Of a stretch of DNA of 64,000 bases, positions 47,423 to 57,555 are shown one piece after another (position 1 is the first letter of the stretch; each line of letters starts with the position of its first letter). The stretch spans positions 1 through 64,000 of the forward strand of contig NZ_CAJZAR010000033.1 of assembly GCF_914484835.1 (NCBI RefSeq). Direction: 5' to 3'. A program made the position numbers and the translations under genes. The notes beneath the pieces were generated by a model that made no database searches, was not told the DNA's origin, and worked only from the letters and a program-made list of their open reading frames with translations. Source of the DNA: Paraburkholderia tropica (GTDB lineage Bacteria; Pseudomonadota; Gammaproteobacteria; Burkholderiales; Burkholderiaceae).

Positions 47423-48493
47423 ATGCAGACAGTGCGGTTGAATAACAATACATTCTGGGGGCGGTTGCCGGCATACCTGTGCTGCGCGGCCGTGATGTTC
47501 ACCGCTCTGTCTGTCGCCCCGCGCGCTCACGCGCAGGGCGCGTCGGCCGCTTCCGCGGTCGACCCCGCCACGCGCCAGAGTGCGGCGCAGTGGCTGGACC
47601 GCATCCAGCAGGCCGCGCAGCAGCAGAACTACATCGGCACCTTCGTGTATCAGCGCGGCAACTTCGTGCAGTCGTCGCGCGTCACGCATTACGCCACGAA
47701 AGTCGACGGCGAGTTCGAGCAGCTCGAAAGCCTCGACGGCAAGCCGCGCAAGATGCTGCGCCACAACGACGACCTCTACACCTTCGTGCCGGAGCGCAAG
47801 CTCTGCGTCGTCGAAAAACGCCAGAACAAGGACGCCTTCCCGGCGCTGCTCGCCACGAGCGGCAACGAAGTGCTGTCCGTCTACGATCCGAAGATGCTGG
47901 GCACCGACCGCGTGGCCGGCATCGACAGCCAGGTGATCGAACTCGATCCGAAAGACGCCTATCGCTTTGCCTACAAGCTGTGGGCCGACGCGAAAACCGG
48001 CCTGCTGCTGCGTTCGCAGTTGCTCGATCCGTCGAACGGCCAGGTGCTCCAGCAACTGTCGTTTACGCAGGTGAGCATCGGCGTGCCGGTCGATAAGGCG
48101 CCGATCGCCAGCGGCATGCGCAATCTCACGGGCTGGACCGTGGTGCGTCCGCCGCTGCAAAGCGTCGATATGGAAGCGCAGGGCTGGACCTTCGCGCAGA
48201 ACGTGCCGGGCTTCCGCAAGATTCGCGAGCTGCGCCGCCCGATGGCCGCGCGCGACGCGAACGATCCGCCGATCCCGGTCGATCAGGCTGTGTTCTCGGA
48301 CGGCCTCTCGGCGGTCTCGATTTTCGTCGAGCCGGTCGAGCACAACAGCCGCAAGGAAGGCGCGGGCAGCACGGGCGCGACGCACGTGCTGGTGAAGCGC
48401 AATGGCGATTACTGGATCACGTTGCTCGGCGAGGTGCCCCAGGCCACGTTGCAGCAGTTCGCATCTGCCATAGAATACAAGGCTTCCAAGTAA
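47423..48493 (+). CDS. rseB: Sigma-E regulatory protein RseB/MucB
   Basis: A 356-residue periplasmic protein that binds RseA and stops its cleavage. The signal peptide ends ...APRAHA (about residue 34). The two-domain MucB fold is seen from AAQWLDRIQQAAQQQNYIGTFVYQRG, LYTFVPERKLCVVEKRQNKDAFPAL and WTFAQNVPGFRKIRELRRPM. Gap to rseA is 5 bp; part of the rpoE operon. Confidence 0.92.
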   Translation: MQTVRLNNNTFWGRLPAYLCCAAVMFTALSVAPRAHAQGASAASAVDPATRQSAAQWLDRIQQAAQQQNYIGTFVYQRGNFVQSSRVTHYATKVDGEFEQLESLDGKPRKMLRHNDDLYTFVPERKLCVVEKRQNKDAFPALLATSGNEVLSVYDPKMLGTDRVAGIDSQVIELDPKDAYRFAYKLWADAKTGLLLRSQLLDPSNGQVLQQLSFTQVSIGVPVDKAPIASGMRNLTGWTVVRPPLQSVDMEAQGWTFAQNVPGFRKIRELRRPMAARDANDPPIPVDQAVFSDGLSAVSIFVEPVEHNSRKEGAGSTGATHVLVKRNGDYWITLLGEVPQATLQQFASAIEYKASK

Positions 48494-48524
48494 ATCCTGC
48501 GGCTGACTACGGGCTGACTACGAT

Positions 48525-50060
48525 ATGACGATCCTCCCGCTGCGCAAATTTTTCGCGGCCGCGGTGGTGGCGGCGTGCCTGCCGCTCGCCCCGCACATGG
48601 CATCGGCGGCGCCTGCCGCCAATCTGCCCGACTTCACCGATCTCGTCGACAAGGTGGGGCCTTCCGTCGTCAACATTCGCACGACCACGCGCGTGACGCT
48701 CTCGCAGCGCGGCGGCCTGCCGCCGGGCATGGATAACGGCGACATGTCGGAATTCTTCCGCCGCTTCTTCGGCATTCCGTTGCCGCAAGGTCCTCAAGGT
48801 GGACAAGGCGGGCAAGGTGGCCAGGGCGGAGGCGCGTCGCCGCGCGGCGGCCAGGGCGGCGGCGACCAGGACTCCGGTCCCGACGGCGGCAACGACTCCG
48901 AACAAAGCAGCGGCGTGGGCTCGGGCTTCATCATGACGAACGACGGTTACGTCATGACCAACGCGCACGTGGTCGACGACGCGGACAGCATCTACGTCAC
49001 GCTCACCGACAAGCGCGAATTCAAGGCGAAGCTGATCGGCGTGGACGACCGCACCGACGTGGCCGTCGTGAAAATCCAGGCGAACAACCTGCCGGCCGTG
49101 ACGGTCGGCGACTCGAACAAGGTGCGCGTGGGCGAGTGGGTCGTGGCGATCGGCTCGCCGTTCGGCCTCGAAAACACCGTCACCGCGGGCATCGTGAGCG
49201 CCAAGGGCCGCGACACCGGCGACTATCTGCCGTTCATCCAGACCGACGTGGCCGTGAATCCCGGCAACTCGGGCGGTCCGCTGATCAACATGCAGGGCGA
49301 GGTGATCGGCATCAACTCGCAGATCTACAGCCGCACGGGCGGCTTCATGGGCATTTCGTTCGCGATTCCGATCGATGAGGCGATGCGCGTGGCGGATCAG
49401 CTCAAGTCGACGGGCAAGGTCACGCGCGGCCGCATCGCCGTGGCGATCGGCGAAGTGACGAAGGACGTCAGCGATTCGCTCGGTCTGCCGAAGGCGCAGG
49501 GCGCGCTGGTGTCGAGCGTCGAGCCGGGCGGTCCGGCCGACAAGGCGGGCATCCAGCCGGGCGACATCATCCTGAAGTTCAACGGCGTGAACGTCGAAAC
49601 CGCGACCGATCTGCCGCGCATGGTGGGCGACACCAAGCCGGGCACCAAGGCGACCGTCACGATCTGGCGCAAGGGCGCGACGCGCGACCTGCCGATCACG
49701 ATCGCCGAAATGCAGGCGGACAAGGGCACGAAGGCCGACCCGAAGAAGGCGCCGGAGCCGAAGCCGCGGCCGTCGAACGCGCTGGGTCTCTCGGTCACCG
49801 ACATTCCGGCCGACCAGCTCGCCCAGCTCAAGATCAAGGGCGGCGTGGTCGTGGATACGGTGGACGGCCCGGCTGCGCGCGCCGGTCTGCAAAAGGGCGA
49901 CATCATCCTGCGCGTGGGCGACACCGATGTCGTCAACGCGAAGCAGTTCCAGGACGCGACCTCGCACCTCGACCCGCAGAAGATGGTGGCGATTCTCGTG
50001 CGACGCGGCGACAACACGCAGTTCGTGCCGATCCGCCCGCGCAATCCGGCGCAGAAGTAA
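48525..50060 (+). CDS. mucD: DegP/MucD-type periplasmic serine protease
   Basis: A 511-residue HtrA protease. Signal peptide ends SAAPA. Triad: His in TNAHVVDDAD (~145), Asp in DDRTDVAVVKI (~177), Ser in GNSGGPLINM (~248). Two PDZ domains follow (~300-390, ~410-500). A Gly/Gln-rich loop (~90-120; PQGGQGGQGGQGGG) sits before the triad. Removes misfolded envelope proteins and feeds into sigma-E control. Confidence 0.95.
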   Translation: MTILPLRKFFAAAVVAACLPLAPHMASAAPAANLPDFTDLVDKVGPSVVNIRTTTRVTLSQRGGLPPGMDNGDMSEFFRRFFGIPLPQGPQGGQGGQGGQGGGASPRGGQGGGDQDSGPDGGNDSEQSSGVGSGFIMTNDGYVMTNAHVVDDADSIYVTLTDKREFKAKLIGVDDRTDVAVVKIQANNLPAVTVGDSNKVRVGEWVVAIGSPFGLENTVTAGIVSAKGRDTGDYLPFIQTDVAVNPGNSGGPLINMQGEVIGINSQIYSRTGGFMGISFAIPIDEAMRVADQLKSTGKVTRGRIAVAIGEVTKDVSDSLGLPKAQGALVSSVEPGGPADKAGIQPGDIILKFNGVNVETATDLPRMVGDTKPGTKATVTIWRKGATRDLPITIAEMQADKGTKADPKKAPEPKPRPSNALGLSVTDIPADQLAQLKIKGGVVVDTVDGPAARAGLQKGDIILRVGDTDVVNAKQFQDATSHLDPQKMVAILVRRGDNTQFVPIRPRNPAQK

Positions 50061-50065
50061 GCCCG

Positions 50066-50398
50066 ATGCACACGCCCATGCGCTCCGCGCCGCCGACGCA
50101 GCCGGATAAGGCTGCGCGGGCGAGCGCGCATCTCGTGCTGTATGGCCGCGCGTGGTGTCATCTGTGCGAGGAGATGCGCGTGGCGCTCGAGCCGCTGGCT
50201 GCGGCGGCGGGTGCGCAGGTCGACGTAATCGATGTCGATTCCGACCCCGCGCTGCAGGCGCGCTACGACGAACTCGTGCCGGTGCTGGTCTGCGACGGCA
50301 TCGAGTTGTGCCACTACCGGCTCGACGAAGCGCGCGTGCGCGCCACGCTGGGACTGGGCGCGGCGCCCGCGCCACAGCCCGCGCCACCGGTGGAATAA
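50066..50398 (+). CDS. Glutaredoxin family protein
   Basis: A 110-residue thioredoxin-fold protein with the redox motif CHLC (YGRAWCHLCEEM, ~28-40). C-terminal Pro/Ala tail. It follows the mucD gene by 5 bp and is probably co-transcribed. The DUF836-like glutaredoxin family; partner unknown. Confidence 0.82.
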   Translation: MHTPMRSAPPTQPDKAARASAHLVLYGRAWCHLCEEMRVALEPLAAAAGAQVDVIDVDSDPALQARYDELVPVLVCDGIELCHYRLDEARVRATLGLGAAPAPQPAPPVE

Positions 50399-50482
50399 GG
50401 CTGCGGCCCGCAACGGAACGGGCCCTGGCATGAACTATCCGTTACTTCTCAGCACCGTTCGCCTGCCGACACCTATTTCGGC

Positions 50483-50488
50483 TAAAAT
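50483..50488 (+). promoter_or_regulatory. -10 candidate for lepA, upstream of a terminator
   Basis: TAAAAT in the context TTTCGGCTAAAATAG; a TTCGCC -35 lies at 19-bp spacing. Start near 50495. Confidence 0.4.
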
Positions 50489-50512
50489 AGTTCGGTTTTT
50501 CATCTGTTTACG

Positions 50513-50548
50513 AGGCGTGCCCAGCTTTCGTTTGGGGCGCGCCTTTTT
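50513..50548 (+). terminator. Terminator-like hairpin in the lepA leader
   Basis: AGGCGTGCCC (50513-50522) pairs with GGGCGCGCCT (50535-50544), one G-T wobble, followed by TTTT. lepA begins 18 bases later. Confidence 0.75.
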
Positions 50549-50565
50549 CGCTTGATCGGCACTGA

Positions 50566-52359
50566 ATGGATCATATTCGCAACTTCTCGATCATTGCGCA
50601 CATCGACCATGGCAAGTCGACGCTCGCCGATCGCATCATCCAACTGTGCGGCGGCTTGTCCGACCGCGAAATGGAAGCGCAGGTGCTCGACTCGATGGAT
50701 CTCGAGCGCGAGCGCGGCATCACGATCAAGGCGCAGACCGCGGCCCTCACGTACAAGGCACGTGACGGCAAGGTCTACAACCTGAACCTGATCGACACGC
50801 CTGGCCACGTCGACTTCTCGTACGAAGTCAGCCGCTCCCTGTCCGCGTGCGAAGGCGCGCTGCTCGTGGTGGACGCGAGCCAGGGCGTCGAGGCGCAGAC
50901 CGTGGCCAACTGCTACACGGCTATCGAGCTGGGCGTGGAAGTCGTGCCCGTGCTCAACAAGATCGACCTGCCCGCCGCCAACCCCGAAAACGCCATCGAG
51001 GAAATCGAGGACGTGATCGGCATCGACGCGACCGACGCCACGCACTGCAGTGCGAAGACCGGCCTCGGCGTGGACGACGTGCTCGAATCGATCATCGCCA
51101 AGGTCCCGCCGCCCAAGGGCGACCCGGAAGCACCGCTGCAGGCGCTGATCATCGACTCGTGGTTCGACAACTACGTCGGCGTGGTCATGCTCGTGCGTAT
51201 CGTCAACGGCACGCTGCGTCCGAAGGACAAGATCAAGCTGATGGCCACTGGCGCGCAGTATCCGGTCGAGCACGTCGGCGTGTTCGCGCCGAAGTCGCGC
51301 AACCTGGAATCGCTGTCGGCGGGGCAGGTGGGCTTCATCATCGCGGGCATCAAGGAACTCGCCGCCACCAAGGTCGGCGACACCGTCACGCTCGTGAACC
51401 GTCCCGCGCCGGAACCGCTGCCGGGCTTCAAGGAAGTGAAGCCGCAGGTGTTCGCGGGTCTCTATCCGGTCGAGGCGAACCAGTACGACGCGCTGCGCGA
51501 ATCGCTCGAAAAGCTCAAGCTCAACGACGCTTCGCTGCAATACGAGCCGGAAGTGTCGCAGGCGCTGGGCTTCGGCTTCCGCTGCGGCTTCCTGGGCCTG
51601 CTGCACATGGAAATCGTGCAGGAGCGTCTCGAACGCGAGTTCGACATGGACCTCATCACCACGGCCCCGACCGTGGTGTACGAAGTGGTCCAGGCCGACG
51701 GTACGCTGGTCAAGGTCGAGAATCCGGCGAAGATGCCGGAGCCGTCGAGGATCGCCGAAATCCGCGAGCCGATCGTCACGGTCAACCTGTACATGCCGCA
51801 GGACTATGTGGGTTCGGTCATCACGCTCTGTACGCAGAAGCGCGGCAGCCAGATCAACATGCAGTACCACGGCCGCCAGGTGCAGCTCACGTACGAAATC
51901 CCGATGGCGGAAATCGTGCTGGACTTCTTCGACCGCCTGAAGTCGGTGTCGCGCGGTTACGCGTCGATGGACTACGAGTTCAAGGAAAACCGCAGCGCGG
52001 ACGTCGTGAAGGTCGACATGCTGATCAACGGCGACAAGGTCGATGCGCTGTCCATCATCGTGCACCGTTCGCAGTCGCAGTATCGCGGCCGCGAAGTGGC
52101 GGCGAAGATGCGCGAGATCATTCCGCGCCAGATGTACGACGTGGCCATTCAGGCGGCGATCGGCGCGCACATCATCGCGCGCGAGAACATCAAGGCGCTG
52201 CGCAAGAACGTGCTGGCCAAGTGCTACGGCGGCGATATCTCGCGTAAGAAGAAGCTTCTCGAAAAGCAAAAAGAAGGCAAGAAGCGGATGAAGCAGGTGG
52301 GTTCCGTGGAAATTCCTCAGGAGGCCTTCCTCGCGATCCTGCGCGTCGAAGACAAATAA
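50566..52359 (+). CDS. lepA: Elongation factor 4
   Basis: A 597-residue GTPase that back-translocates ribosomes. G1 AHIDHGKST (~10), G3 DTPGHVDF (~77), G4 NKIDLP (~131), the EF4-specific C-terminal domain ([24 protein letters not shown]). Weak ribosome site. It heads the lepA-lepB-rnc-era-recO-pdxJ-acpS-nagZ run. Confidence 0.97.
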   Translation: MDHIRNFSIIAHIDHGKSTLADRIIQLCGGLSDREMEAQVLDSMDLERERGITIKAQTAALTYKARDGKVYNLNLIDTPGHVDFSYEVSRSLSACEGALLVVDASQGVEAQTVANCYTAIELGVEVVPVLNKIDLPAANPENAIEEIEDVIGIDATDATHCSAKTGLGVDDVLESIIAKVPPPKGDPEAPLQALIIDSWFDNYVGVVMLVRIVNGTLRPKDKIKLMATGAQYPVEHVGVFAPKSRNLESLSAGQVGFIIAGIKELAATKVGDTVTLVNRPAPEPLPGFKEVKPQVFAGLYPVEANQYDALRESLEKLKLNDASLQYEPEVSQALGFGFRCGFLGLLHMEIVQERLEREFDMDLITTAPTVVYEVVQADGTLVKVENPAKMPEPSRIAEIREPIVTVNLYMPQDYVGSVITLCTQKRGSQINMQYHGRQVQLTYEIPMAEIVLDFFDRLKSVSRGYASMDYEFKENRSADVVKVDMLINGDKVDALSIIVHRSQSQYRGREVAAKMREIIPRQMYDVAIQAAIGAHIIARENIKALRKNVLAKCYGGDISRKKKLLEKQKEGKKRMKQVGSVEIPQEAFLAILRVEDK

Positions 52360-52380
52360 GCCCGAACAACGGACCTCTAC

Positions 52381-53277
52381 ATGAATTTTGCGCTGATCCT
52401 TTTTGTGCTCGTCGTTTTGACGGGCATCGCGTGGGTTGCAGACAAGCTGGTTTTCATGCCGCGCCGGCGCCTCGCCGCCGATGCGGCCGTCGCCGAGTTC
52501 GACCGTCAGCAGCAGCGTGTGGGCGAGCGTTTCGCCGACGAGAACGCGCCGCAAACGCGTCAAAACCTGCGTAACGAAAAGCTGCGCCAGCCGTGGTGGC
52601 TCGAATACACGGCGAGCTTCTTTCCCGTGATCCTGATCGTGTTCCTCGTGCGCTCGTTCGTCGTGGAGCCGTTCAAGATTCCGTCGGGCTCGATGGTGCC
52701 GACGCTGCTGGTGGGCGACTTCATCCTCGTGAACAAGTTCGACTACGGCATCCGTCTGCCGATCACCAACACGAAGATCACGCAGGGCCGCGGCCTCGAG
52801 CGCGGCGACGTGGTGGTGTTCCGCTATCCGAAAGACGAGTCGGTCGACTACATCAAGCGTGTGATCGGCCTGCCCGGCGACGTGGTCGCGTATCAGGACA
52901 AGCAGCTCACGATCAACGGCAAGCCGGTGCCCGAAGCGCCGCAAGCCGATTACTTCGACGAAGAGCGCATCGGCTACGCGAAGCAGTTCACGGAAGATCT
53001 CGGCAACGGCCGCAAGAACAACATCCTGAACAACCCCGCCGTGCCGCCGTTCATCGTGGGCGCCGAAGACTATCCGTATCGCGACAACTGCCAGTACAAC
53101 GCACGCGGCGTGATCTGCAAGGTGCCGGCCGGCCATTACTTCATGATGGGCGATAACCGCGACAACAGCGCCGACAGCCGTTACTGGGGTTTCGTGCCCG
53201 ACGCGAACGTCGTCGGCCGCGCGTTCTTCATCTGGATGAACTTCAGCAGTCTGAAGCGCATCGGTTCGTTCGAGTGA
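52381..53277 (+). CDS. lepB: Signal peptidase I
   Basis: A 298-residue inner-membrane protease that cuts signal peptides. Two N-terminal membrane helices (~3-20 and 75-95), catalytic Ser in PSGSMVPTLLVGD (~104), Lys in YIKRVIGLPGD (~159), and the GDNRDNSADSRYWG box (~260). Follows lepA by 21 bp. Confidence 0.96.
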   Translation: MNFALILFVLVVLTGIAWVADKLVFMPRRRLAADAAVAEFDRQQQRVGERFADENAPQTRQNLRNEKLRQPWWLEYTASFFPVILIVFLVRSFVVEPFKIPSGSMVPTLLVGDFILVNKFDYGIRLPITNTKITQGRGLERGDVVVFRYPKDESVDYIKRVIGLPGDVVAYQDKQLTINGKPVPEAPQADYFDEERIGYAKQFTEDLGNGRKNNILNNPAVPPFIVGAEDYPYRDNCQYNARGVICKVPAGHYFMMGDNRDNSADSRYWGFVPDANVVGRAFFIWMNFSSLKRIGSFE

Positions 53278-53401
53278 TGGGCGCGTGTTGCGGCTCGCCG
53301 CTGCAACACGCTCAGCCAGCATCGAGCGCGCGAACGAGTCGTCCCGCATCTTCGCGCGCTACTTGAAGAACCCGCGGTAAGGTCGCTTCATCATGGTTTT
53401 T

Positions 53402-53439
53402 CGCCCGCCGCCCCGCGTTTTCGCCGGGGGCGGCGGGCG
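53402..53439 (+). promoter_or_regulatory. 13-bp GC hairpin directly upstream of rnc
   Basis: CGCCCGCCGCCCC (53402-53414) and GGGGCGGCGGGCG (53427-53439), perfectly complementary, 15 bases before the rnc ATG. No T run follows, so it is not a standard terminator. Confidence 0.6.
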
Positions 53440-53442
53440 CGT

Positions 53443-53448
53443 TATACT
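53443..53448 (+). promoter_or_regulatory. TATACT box at the rnc start
   Basis: A -10-like TATACT seven bases before the ATG at 53455. A start at the usual distance would fall on the ATG, giving a leaderless mRNA. Confidence 0.45.
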
Positions 53449-53454
53449 CTCCCC

Positions 53455-54642
53455 ATGCCCCAATCTCCGTTGGAAAGCCGACTGCGCTACGAATTTCGCA
53501 ATGCGGAATTGTTGCGCCAGGCTCTCACCCACCGCAGTCACAGTGCCACGCATAACGAACGCCTCGAGTTTCTCGGCGATTCGGTCCTGAATTGCGCGGT
53601 GGCGGCCCTATTGTTCCAACGTTTTGGCAAGCTGGACGAAGGCGACCTCTCGCGCGTGCGCGCGAATCTGGTCAAGCAGCAGTCGCTCTACGAGATCGCT
53701 CAGGCCCTCAATATCGCCGACGGCCTGCGTCTCGGCGAAGGCGAGCTGCGCAGCGGCGGCTTCCGTCGTCCGTCGATCCTCGCGGACGCGCTCGAAGCCA
53801 TCTTCGGCGCGATCTTCCTCGACGGCGGTTTCGATGCCGCGCAGACGGTCATCAAGCGCCTCTACGTGCCGATTCTCGATCACATCGACCCGCGCACGCT
53901 CGGCAAGGATGCCAAGACGCTGCTGCAGGAATACCTGCAAGGTCACAAGATCGCGCTGCCCACCTATACCGTGGTCGCCACGCATGGTGCGGCGCACAAT
54001 CAGCAATTCGAAGTCGAATGCACGGTGCCCAAGCTCGACGTGAAGGTGTCGGGCTCGGGCGCGAGCCGCCGCGCGGCCGAACAGGCCGCCGCGAAGAAGG
54101 CGCTCGACGAGGTCGTGGCCGCCGCGCCCGCGCTGGTGACCAAGCCGCGCCGTTCGAAGGGCGCCCGCGCGCCCAAGCCCGAACCCGAAGTCGTGCCGGG
54201 CGTGACCGGCGTGCAGGGCGCGCTCGATCTGCGCTCGCCGGAACGCCGTGCGCGCGGCGACCGGCCCATTCTGGGCGTGCCTGCTGCTGTTGCGGCGGCG
54301 ACGGGCGAGGCGGGTGAGCGCGCTCCGGTGTCGCTGGCCGCGCCGCTCGCGGTGATCCGCGCCGCGCACGTGCAGGAAAAAGGTGCGGAAAAGGGCACCG
54401 AGAAGGGCGCTGAAAAACCCGTCGAAAAATCCGCTGAAAAGCCCGCCGACAAAGCCTTCGACGGCGTGCCGTCGGCCGGGTCGATCGCATCGCGCGCCAC
54501 GCGCAGCCGCGAGGCGCAAAATGGCGCTTCGGGTGATACGGGCGCGTCGAATGACGCATCCAGCACCTCGTCCGGCGCCGTCGAGACGAGCGCCGAAGTC
54601 GGCGCGGCGCTGCCCGTGCGCGCCGCCGACGCCGGTCACTGA
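53455..54642 (+). CDS. rnc: Ribonuclease III
   Basis: A 395-residue RNase III that cuts dsRNA, including rRNA precursors. Signature [12 protein letters not shown] (~33-44), metal-binding [15 protein letters not shown] (~114) and a dsRNA-binding domain to ~228. A disordered tail of ~165 residues follows, with repeats such as [22 protein letters not shown]. No Shine-Dalgarno before the ATG. Confidence 0.94.
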   Translation: MPQSPLESRLRYEFRNAELLRQALTHRSHSATHNERLEFLGDSVLNCAVAALLFQRFGKLDEGDLSRVRANLVKQQSLYEIAQALNIADGLRLGEGELRSGGFRRPSILADALEAIFGAIFLDGGFDAAQTVIKRLYVPILDHIDPRTLGKDAKTLLQEYLQGHKIALPTYTVVATHGAAHNQQFEVECTVPKLDVKVSGSGASRRAAEQAAAKKALDEVVAAAPALVTKPRRSKGARAPKPEPEVVPGVTGVQGALDLRSPERRARGDRPILGVPAAVAAATGEAGERAPVSLAAPLAVIRAAHVQEKGAEKGTEKGAEKPVEKSAEKPADKAFDGVPSAGSIASRATRSREAQNGASGDTGASNDASSTSSGAVETSAEVGAALPVRAADAGH

Positions 54643-54735
54643 ACCTGTCGAGCGCGCGCGTCGTCCGCGCGCGCCGCATCTGTCGCATCCTGTCTGTTGC
54701 AGCCCAATCTGTCGCATCCATTCTCCGATCCGATC

Positions 54736-55641
54736 ATGAACGCTCCCACCACTACTCCTGCCGGTTTTCGTTGCGGCATGGTCGCGATCGTCGGCCGTCC
54801 CAACGTTGGCAAATCCACGCTGATGAACGCCCTCGTGGGCCAGAAGATCAGCATCACGTCGCGCAAGGCGCAGACCACGCGCCACCGCATCACCGGCATC
54901 AACACGACCGAAGACGCGCAGTACATCTTCGTCGACACGCCGGGTTTCCAGACGCGCCATAGCACCGCGCTGAACCGCTCGCTGAACCGCGCCGTGACCT
55001 CGACGCTCAGCTCGGTCGACGCCGTGCTGTTCGTGATCGAAGCCGGCAAGTTCGGTCCGGACGACCAGAAGGTGCTGGACCTGATTCCGCCGAACGCGCC
55101 CGCGATCCTGATCGCCAACAAGATCGATACGGTGAAGGACAAGGCCACGCTCTATCCGTTTATCGAAGGCGTGCAGAAGCTGCGCGAATTCCGCGAGATC
55201 GTGCCGCTGTCGGCGAAAAATACCGACGACATCAAGCGTCTGCTGGCGGTGCTCAAGCCGTATCTGCCCGAAGGCGAGCCGATCTACGGCGAAGACGACC
55301 TGACCGATCGCAGCGAGCGCTTCCTCGCCGCCGAAATCCTGCGCGAAAAAGTGTTCCGCTGGACCGGCGACGAACTGCCGTACACGAGCACGGTGGTGAT
55401 CGAGAAGTTCGAGCAGGAAGGGCGTCTGCGCCGCATCTTCGCGACGATTCTCGTCGAGCGCGACACGCAGAAGGCGATGGTGATCGGCCAGAAGGGCGCC
55501 AAGCTCAAGCAGATCAGCACCGAGGCGCGCCTCGACATGGAAAAGCTGTTCGACGGTCCGGTCTATCTGGAAACCTTCGTGAAGGTCAAGAGCGGCTGGG
55601 CCGACAACGAAGCCGGTCTGCGCGCTTACGGCTACGAGTGA
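54736..55641 (+). CDS. era: GTPase Era
   Basis: A 301-residue ribosome-assembly GTPase. G1 GRPNVGKST (~20), G3 DTPGF (~68), G4 NKID (~131) and a C-terminal KH domain ([24 protein letters not shown]) that binds the 3' end of 16S rRNA. The ATG at 54736 gives the usual start; a TTG at 54697 is the alternative. Confidence 0.96.
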   Translation: MNAPTTTPAGFRCGMVAIVGRPNVGKSTLMNALVGQKISITSRKAQTTRHRITGINTTEDAQYIFVDTPGFQTRHSTALNRSLNRAVTSTLSSVDAVLFVIEAGKFGPDDQKVLDLIPPNAPAILIANKIDTVKDKATLYPFIEGVQKLREFREIVPLSAKNTDDIKRLLAVLKPYLPEGEPIYGEDDLTDRSERFLAAEILREKVFRWTGDELPYTSTVVIEKFEQEGRLRRIFATILVERDTQKAMVIGQKGAKLKQISTEARLDMEKLFDGPVYLETFVKVKSGWADNEAGLRAYGYE

Positions 55642-55672
55642 TCCGATCCGCCGATCCGCGACGACTGACAGG

Positions 55673-56722
55673 ATGAGCGACGGGATGAGCGACGGCGAAA
55701 CCGGAACCCTGAACGACGATTGGTCCGCGCCCGACGCGCCCGACGCGCCCGACGCGCCCGACGCGCCCGACGCGCCTGACGTGAACTCGCGCGCCGACGA
55801 CGACTTCGAGTCGCCGTCCGGCGGTGGCGCACGCACGCCGCCCGCGCGCAGCCGGCGCGCGAAACCCGCGCTGAAGGCCACTTCGTCGTCGCGTGACGAT
55901 CTGGGCGAGGGCGCCGACGCCACGCTCGAACGCCGCGCCGAACCGCGCGCGCCCCGCAAGACCACCGCGCGCTCGCAACTGCCGCGCACGCCGCGCAGCA
56001 CGGCTTCCGACTATCGCGTCGCCGAGCAGCCGGCCTTCGTGCTGCACAGCTATCCGTATCGCGAAACCAGCCTGATCATCGACGTGCTCTCGCGCGATCA
56101 CGGCCGCGTCGCGCTCGTCGCGAAGGGCGCGAAGCGTCCGCATTCGGCGTTGCGCGGCGTGCTGCAAACCTTCCAGCCGCTCACGCTGAACTGGACCGGC
56201 AAGGGCGAGGTGCGCACGCTCACCGGCGCCGAATGGGTCGGTGGCATGTTGCCGCTGACCGGCGACGCGCTGCTGTGCGGCTTCTACGTCAATGAGCTGC
56301 TGGTGAAGTTCCTCGCGCGTGAAGATCCGCATCCCGCGCTGTTCAATCATTACGTCGTCACGCTCACGCGCCTCGCGCACGATCTGCCGCCCGTGCAGGT
56401 GCTGCGCTCGTTCGAACGCGTGCTGCTGCGCGACACCGGCTACGCGCTCGCGCTCAACCGCACCGTGAACCGCAAGACCGTGGTGGCCGAAGGGCGCTAC
56501 GTGTTCGATCCCGAGCGCGGCGTGCGCGAAGCCTCCGACGAGTGGCCCGCGCACTGGCCGGTGCTCTCGGGCCAGACGTTGCTCGACATGGAAGAGGACG
56601 ATTACCATCGTCCCCAGACCGTCACGCAGAGCAAGGCGCTGATGCGTTTCCTGCTGAATACTTACCTTGGCGGCACGCCGCTCGCGACGCGCCAGATCCT
56701 GATCGACCTGCAGAACCTATGA
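55673..56722 (+). CDS. recO: DNA repair protein RecO with an extended N-terminus
   Basis: A 349-residue RecO that works with RecR to load RecA. The OB-fold begins at about residue 113 ([43 protein letters not shown]); the ~112 residues before it are disordered, with an Asp-Ala-Pro repeat (~21-36). Family members are usually near 240-275 residues. Overlaps pdxJ by an ATGA. Confidence 0.92.
   Translation: MSDGMSDGETGTLNDDWSAPDAPDAPDAPDAPDAPDVNSRADDDFESPSGGGARTPPARSRRAKPALKATSSSRDDLGEGADATLERRAEPRAPRKTTARSQLPRTPRSTASDYRVAEQPAFVLHSYPYRETSLIIDVLSRDHGRVALVAKGAKRPHSALRGVLQTFQPLTLNWTGKGEVRTLTGAEWVGGMLPLTGDALLCGFYVNELLVKFLAREDPHPALFNHYVVTLTRLAHDLPPVQVLRSFERVLLRDTGYALALNRTVNRKTVVAEGRYVFDPERGVREASDEWPAHWPVLSGQTLLDMEEDDYHRPQTVTQSKALMRFLLNTYLGGTPLATRQILIDLQNL
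55733..55777. repeat. Five 9-bp repeats in recO (Asp-Ala-Pro)
   Basis: GACGCGCCC four times, then GACGCGCCT. In frame, coding DAP five times. Confidence 0.9.
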
Positions 56723-57486
56723 GCTTCTTTCTGACTTCGCCCAACGTGATCGACCTCGGCGTCAACATCGACCACGTCGCAACGCTGCGCAACGCGCGCG
56801 GCACCGCTTATCCCGATCCGATCCGCGCGGCGCTGCTCGCCGAAGAAGCGGGCGCCGATGCGATCACGCTGCATCTGCGCGAGGACCGCCGTCATATCGT
56901 CGATGCCGATGTGCGCACGCTGCGTCCGCTGCTCAAGACGCGCATGAACCTCGAATGCGCGGTGACGGCCGAAATGCTCGACATCGCCTGCGAGATCCAG
57001 CCGCACGACGTCTGCCTCGTGCCCGAGAAGCGCGCGGAACTCACGACCGAAGGCGGCCTCGATGTCGCCGGCCAGTTCGAAGCCGTCGCCGCCGCCTGCC
57101 GTCAACTCGCCGCCGCGGGCTGCCGCGTCTCGCTGTTCATCGACGCGGACGAAACGCAGATCCGCGCCGCGCAGGCCGCGGGTGCGCCCGTGATCGAACT
57201 GCACACCGGCCGTTACGCCGAAGCGCACGAAGCCGCCGAACAACAGCGCGAATTCGAGCGCGTGGTGGCGGGCGTGAACTGCGGCGTGAGCCTCGGCCTG
57301 AAGGTGAACGCGGGCCACGGTCTGCACTACACGAACGTGCAGCCGATCGCGGCCATCGAAGGCATCCACGAACTCAATATCGGCCACGCGATCGTCGGGC
57401 ATGCGGTGTTCGTCGGCTGGGAAAACGCGGTGCGCGAGATGAAGGCGATCATGGTGTCGTCGCGTCTCGCCGCGCAGCACGCGTAA
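56719..57486 (+). CDS. pdxJ: Pyridoxine 5'-phosphate synthase
   Basis: A 255-residue PdxJ, the last step of the DXP-dependent vitamin B6 route. [13 protein letters not shown] (~16-28), HLREDRRHI (~52), and [15 protein letters not shown] (~193) are family marks. Starts inside the recO stop. Confidence 0.95.
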   Translation: MSFFLTSPNVIDLGVNIDHVATLRNARGTAYPDPIRAALLAEEAGADAITLHLREDRRHIVDADVRTLRPLLKTRMNLECAVTAEMLDIACEIQPHDVCLVPEKRAELTTEGGLDVAGQFEAVAAACRQLAAAGCRVSLFIDADETQIRAAQAAGAPVIELHTGRYAEAHEAAEQQREFERVVAGVNCGVSLGLKVNAGHGLHYTNVQPIAAIEGIHELNIGHAIVGHAVFVGWENAVREMKAIMVSSRLAAQHA

Positions 57487-57555
57487 CGCCGCCGCGCCGC
57501 CGCTGCGCGGCGCGCTTATCCGCAGCATCGCGATCACGTTCATCACGAGGATTAC

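Noticed and set aside
50500..53349. A 949-codon open frame opposite lepA and lepB
   Set aside because: Spans two strongly recognised genes on the other strand and shows antisense composition.
53608..56001. A 797-codon minus-strand frame opposite rnc, era and recO
   Set aside because: Same GC-driven effect; the plus-strand genes carry all family motifs.
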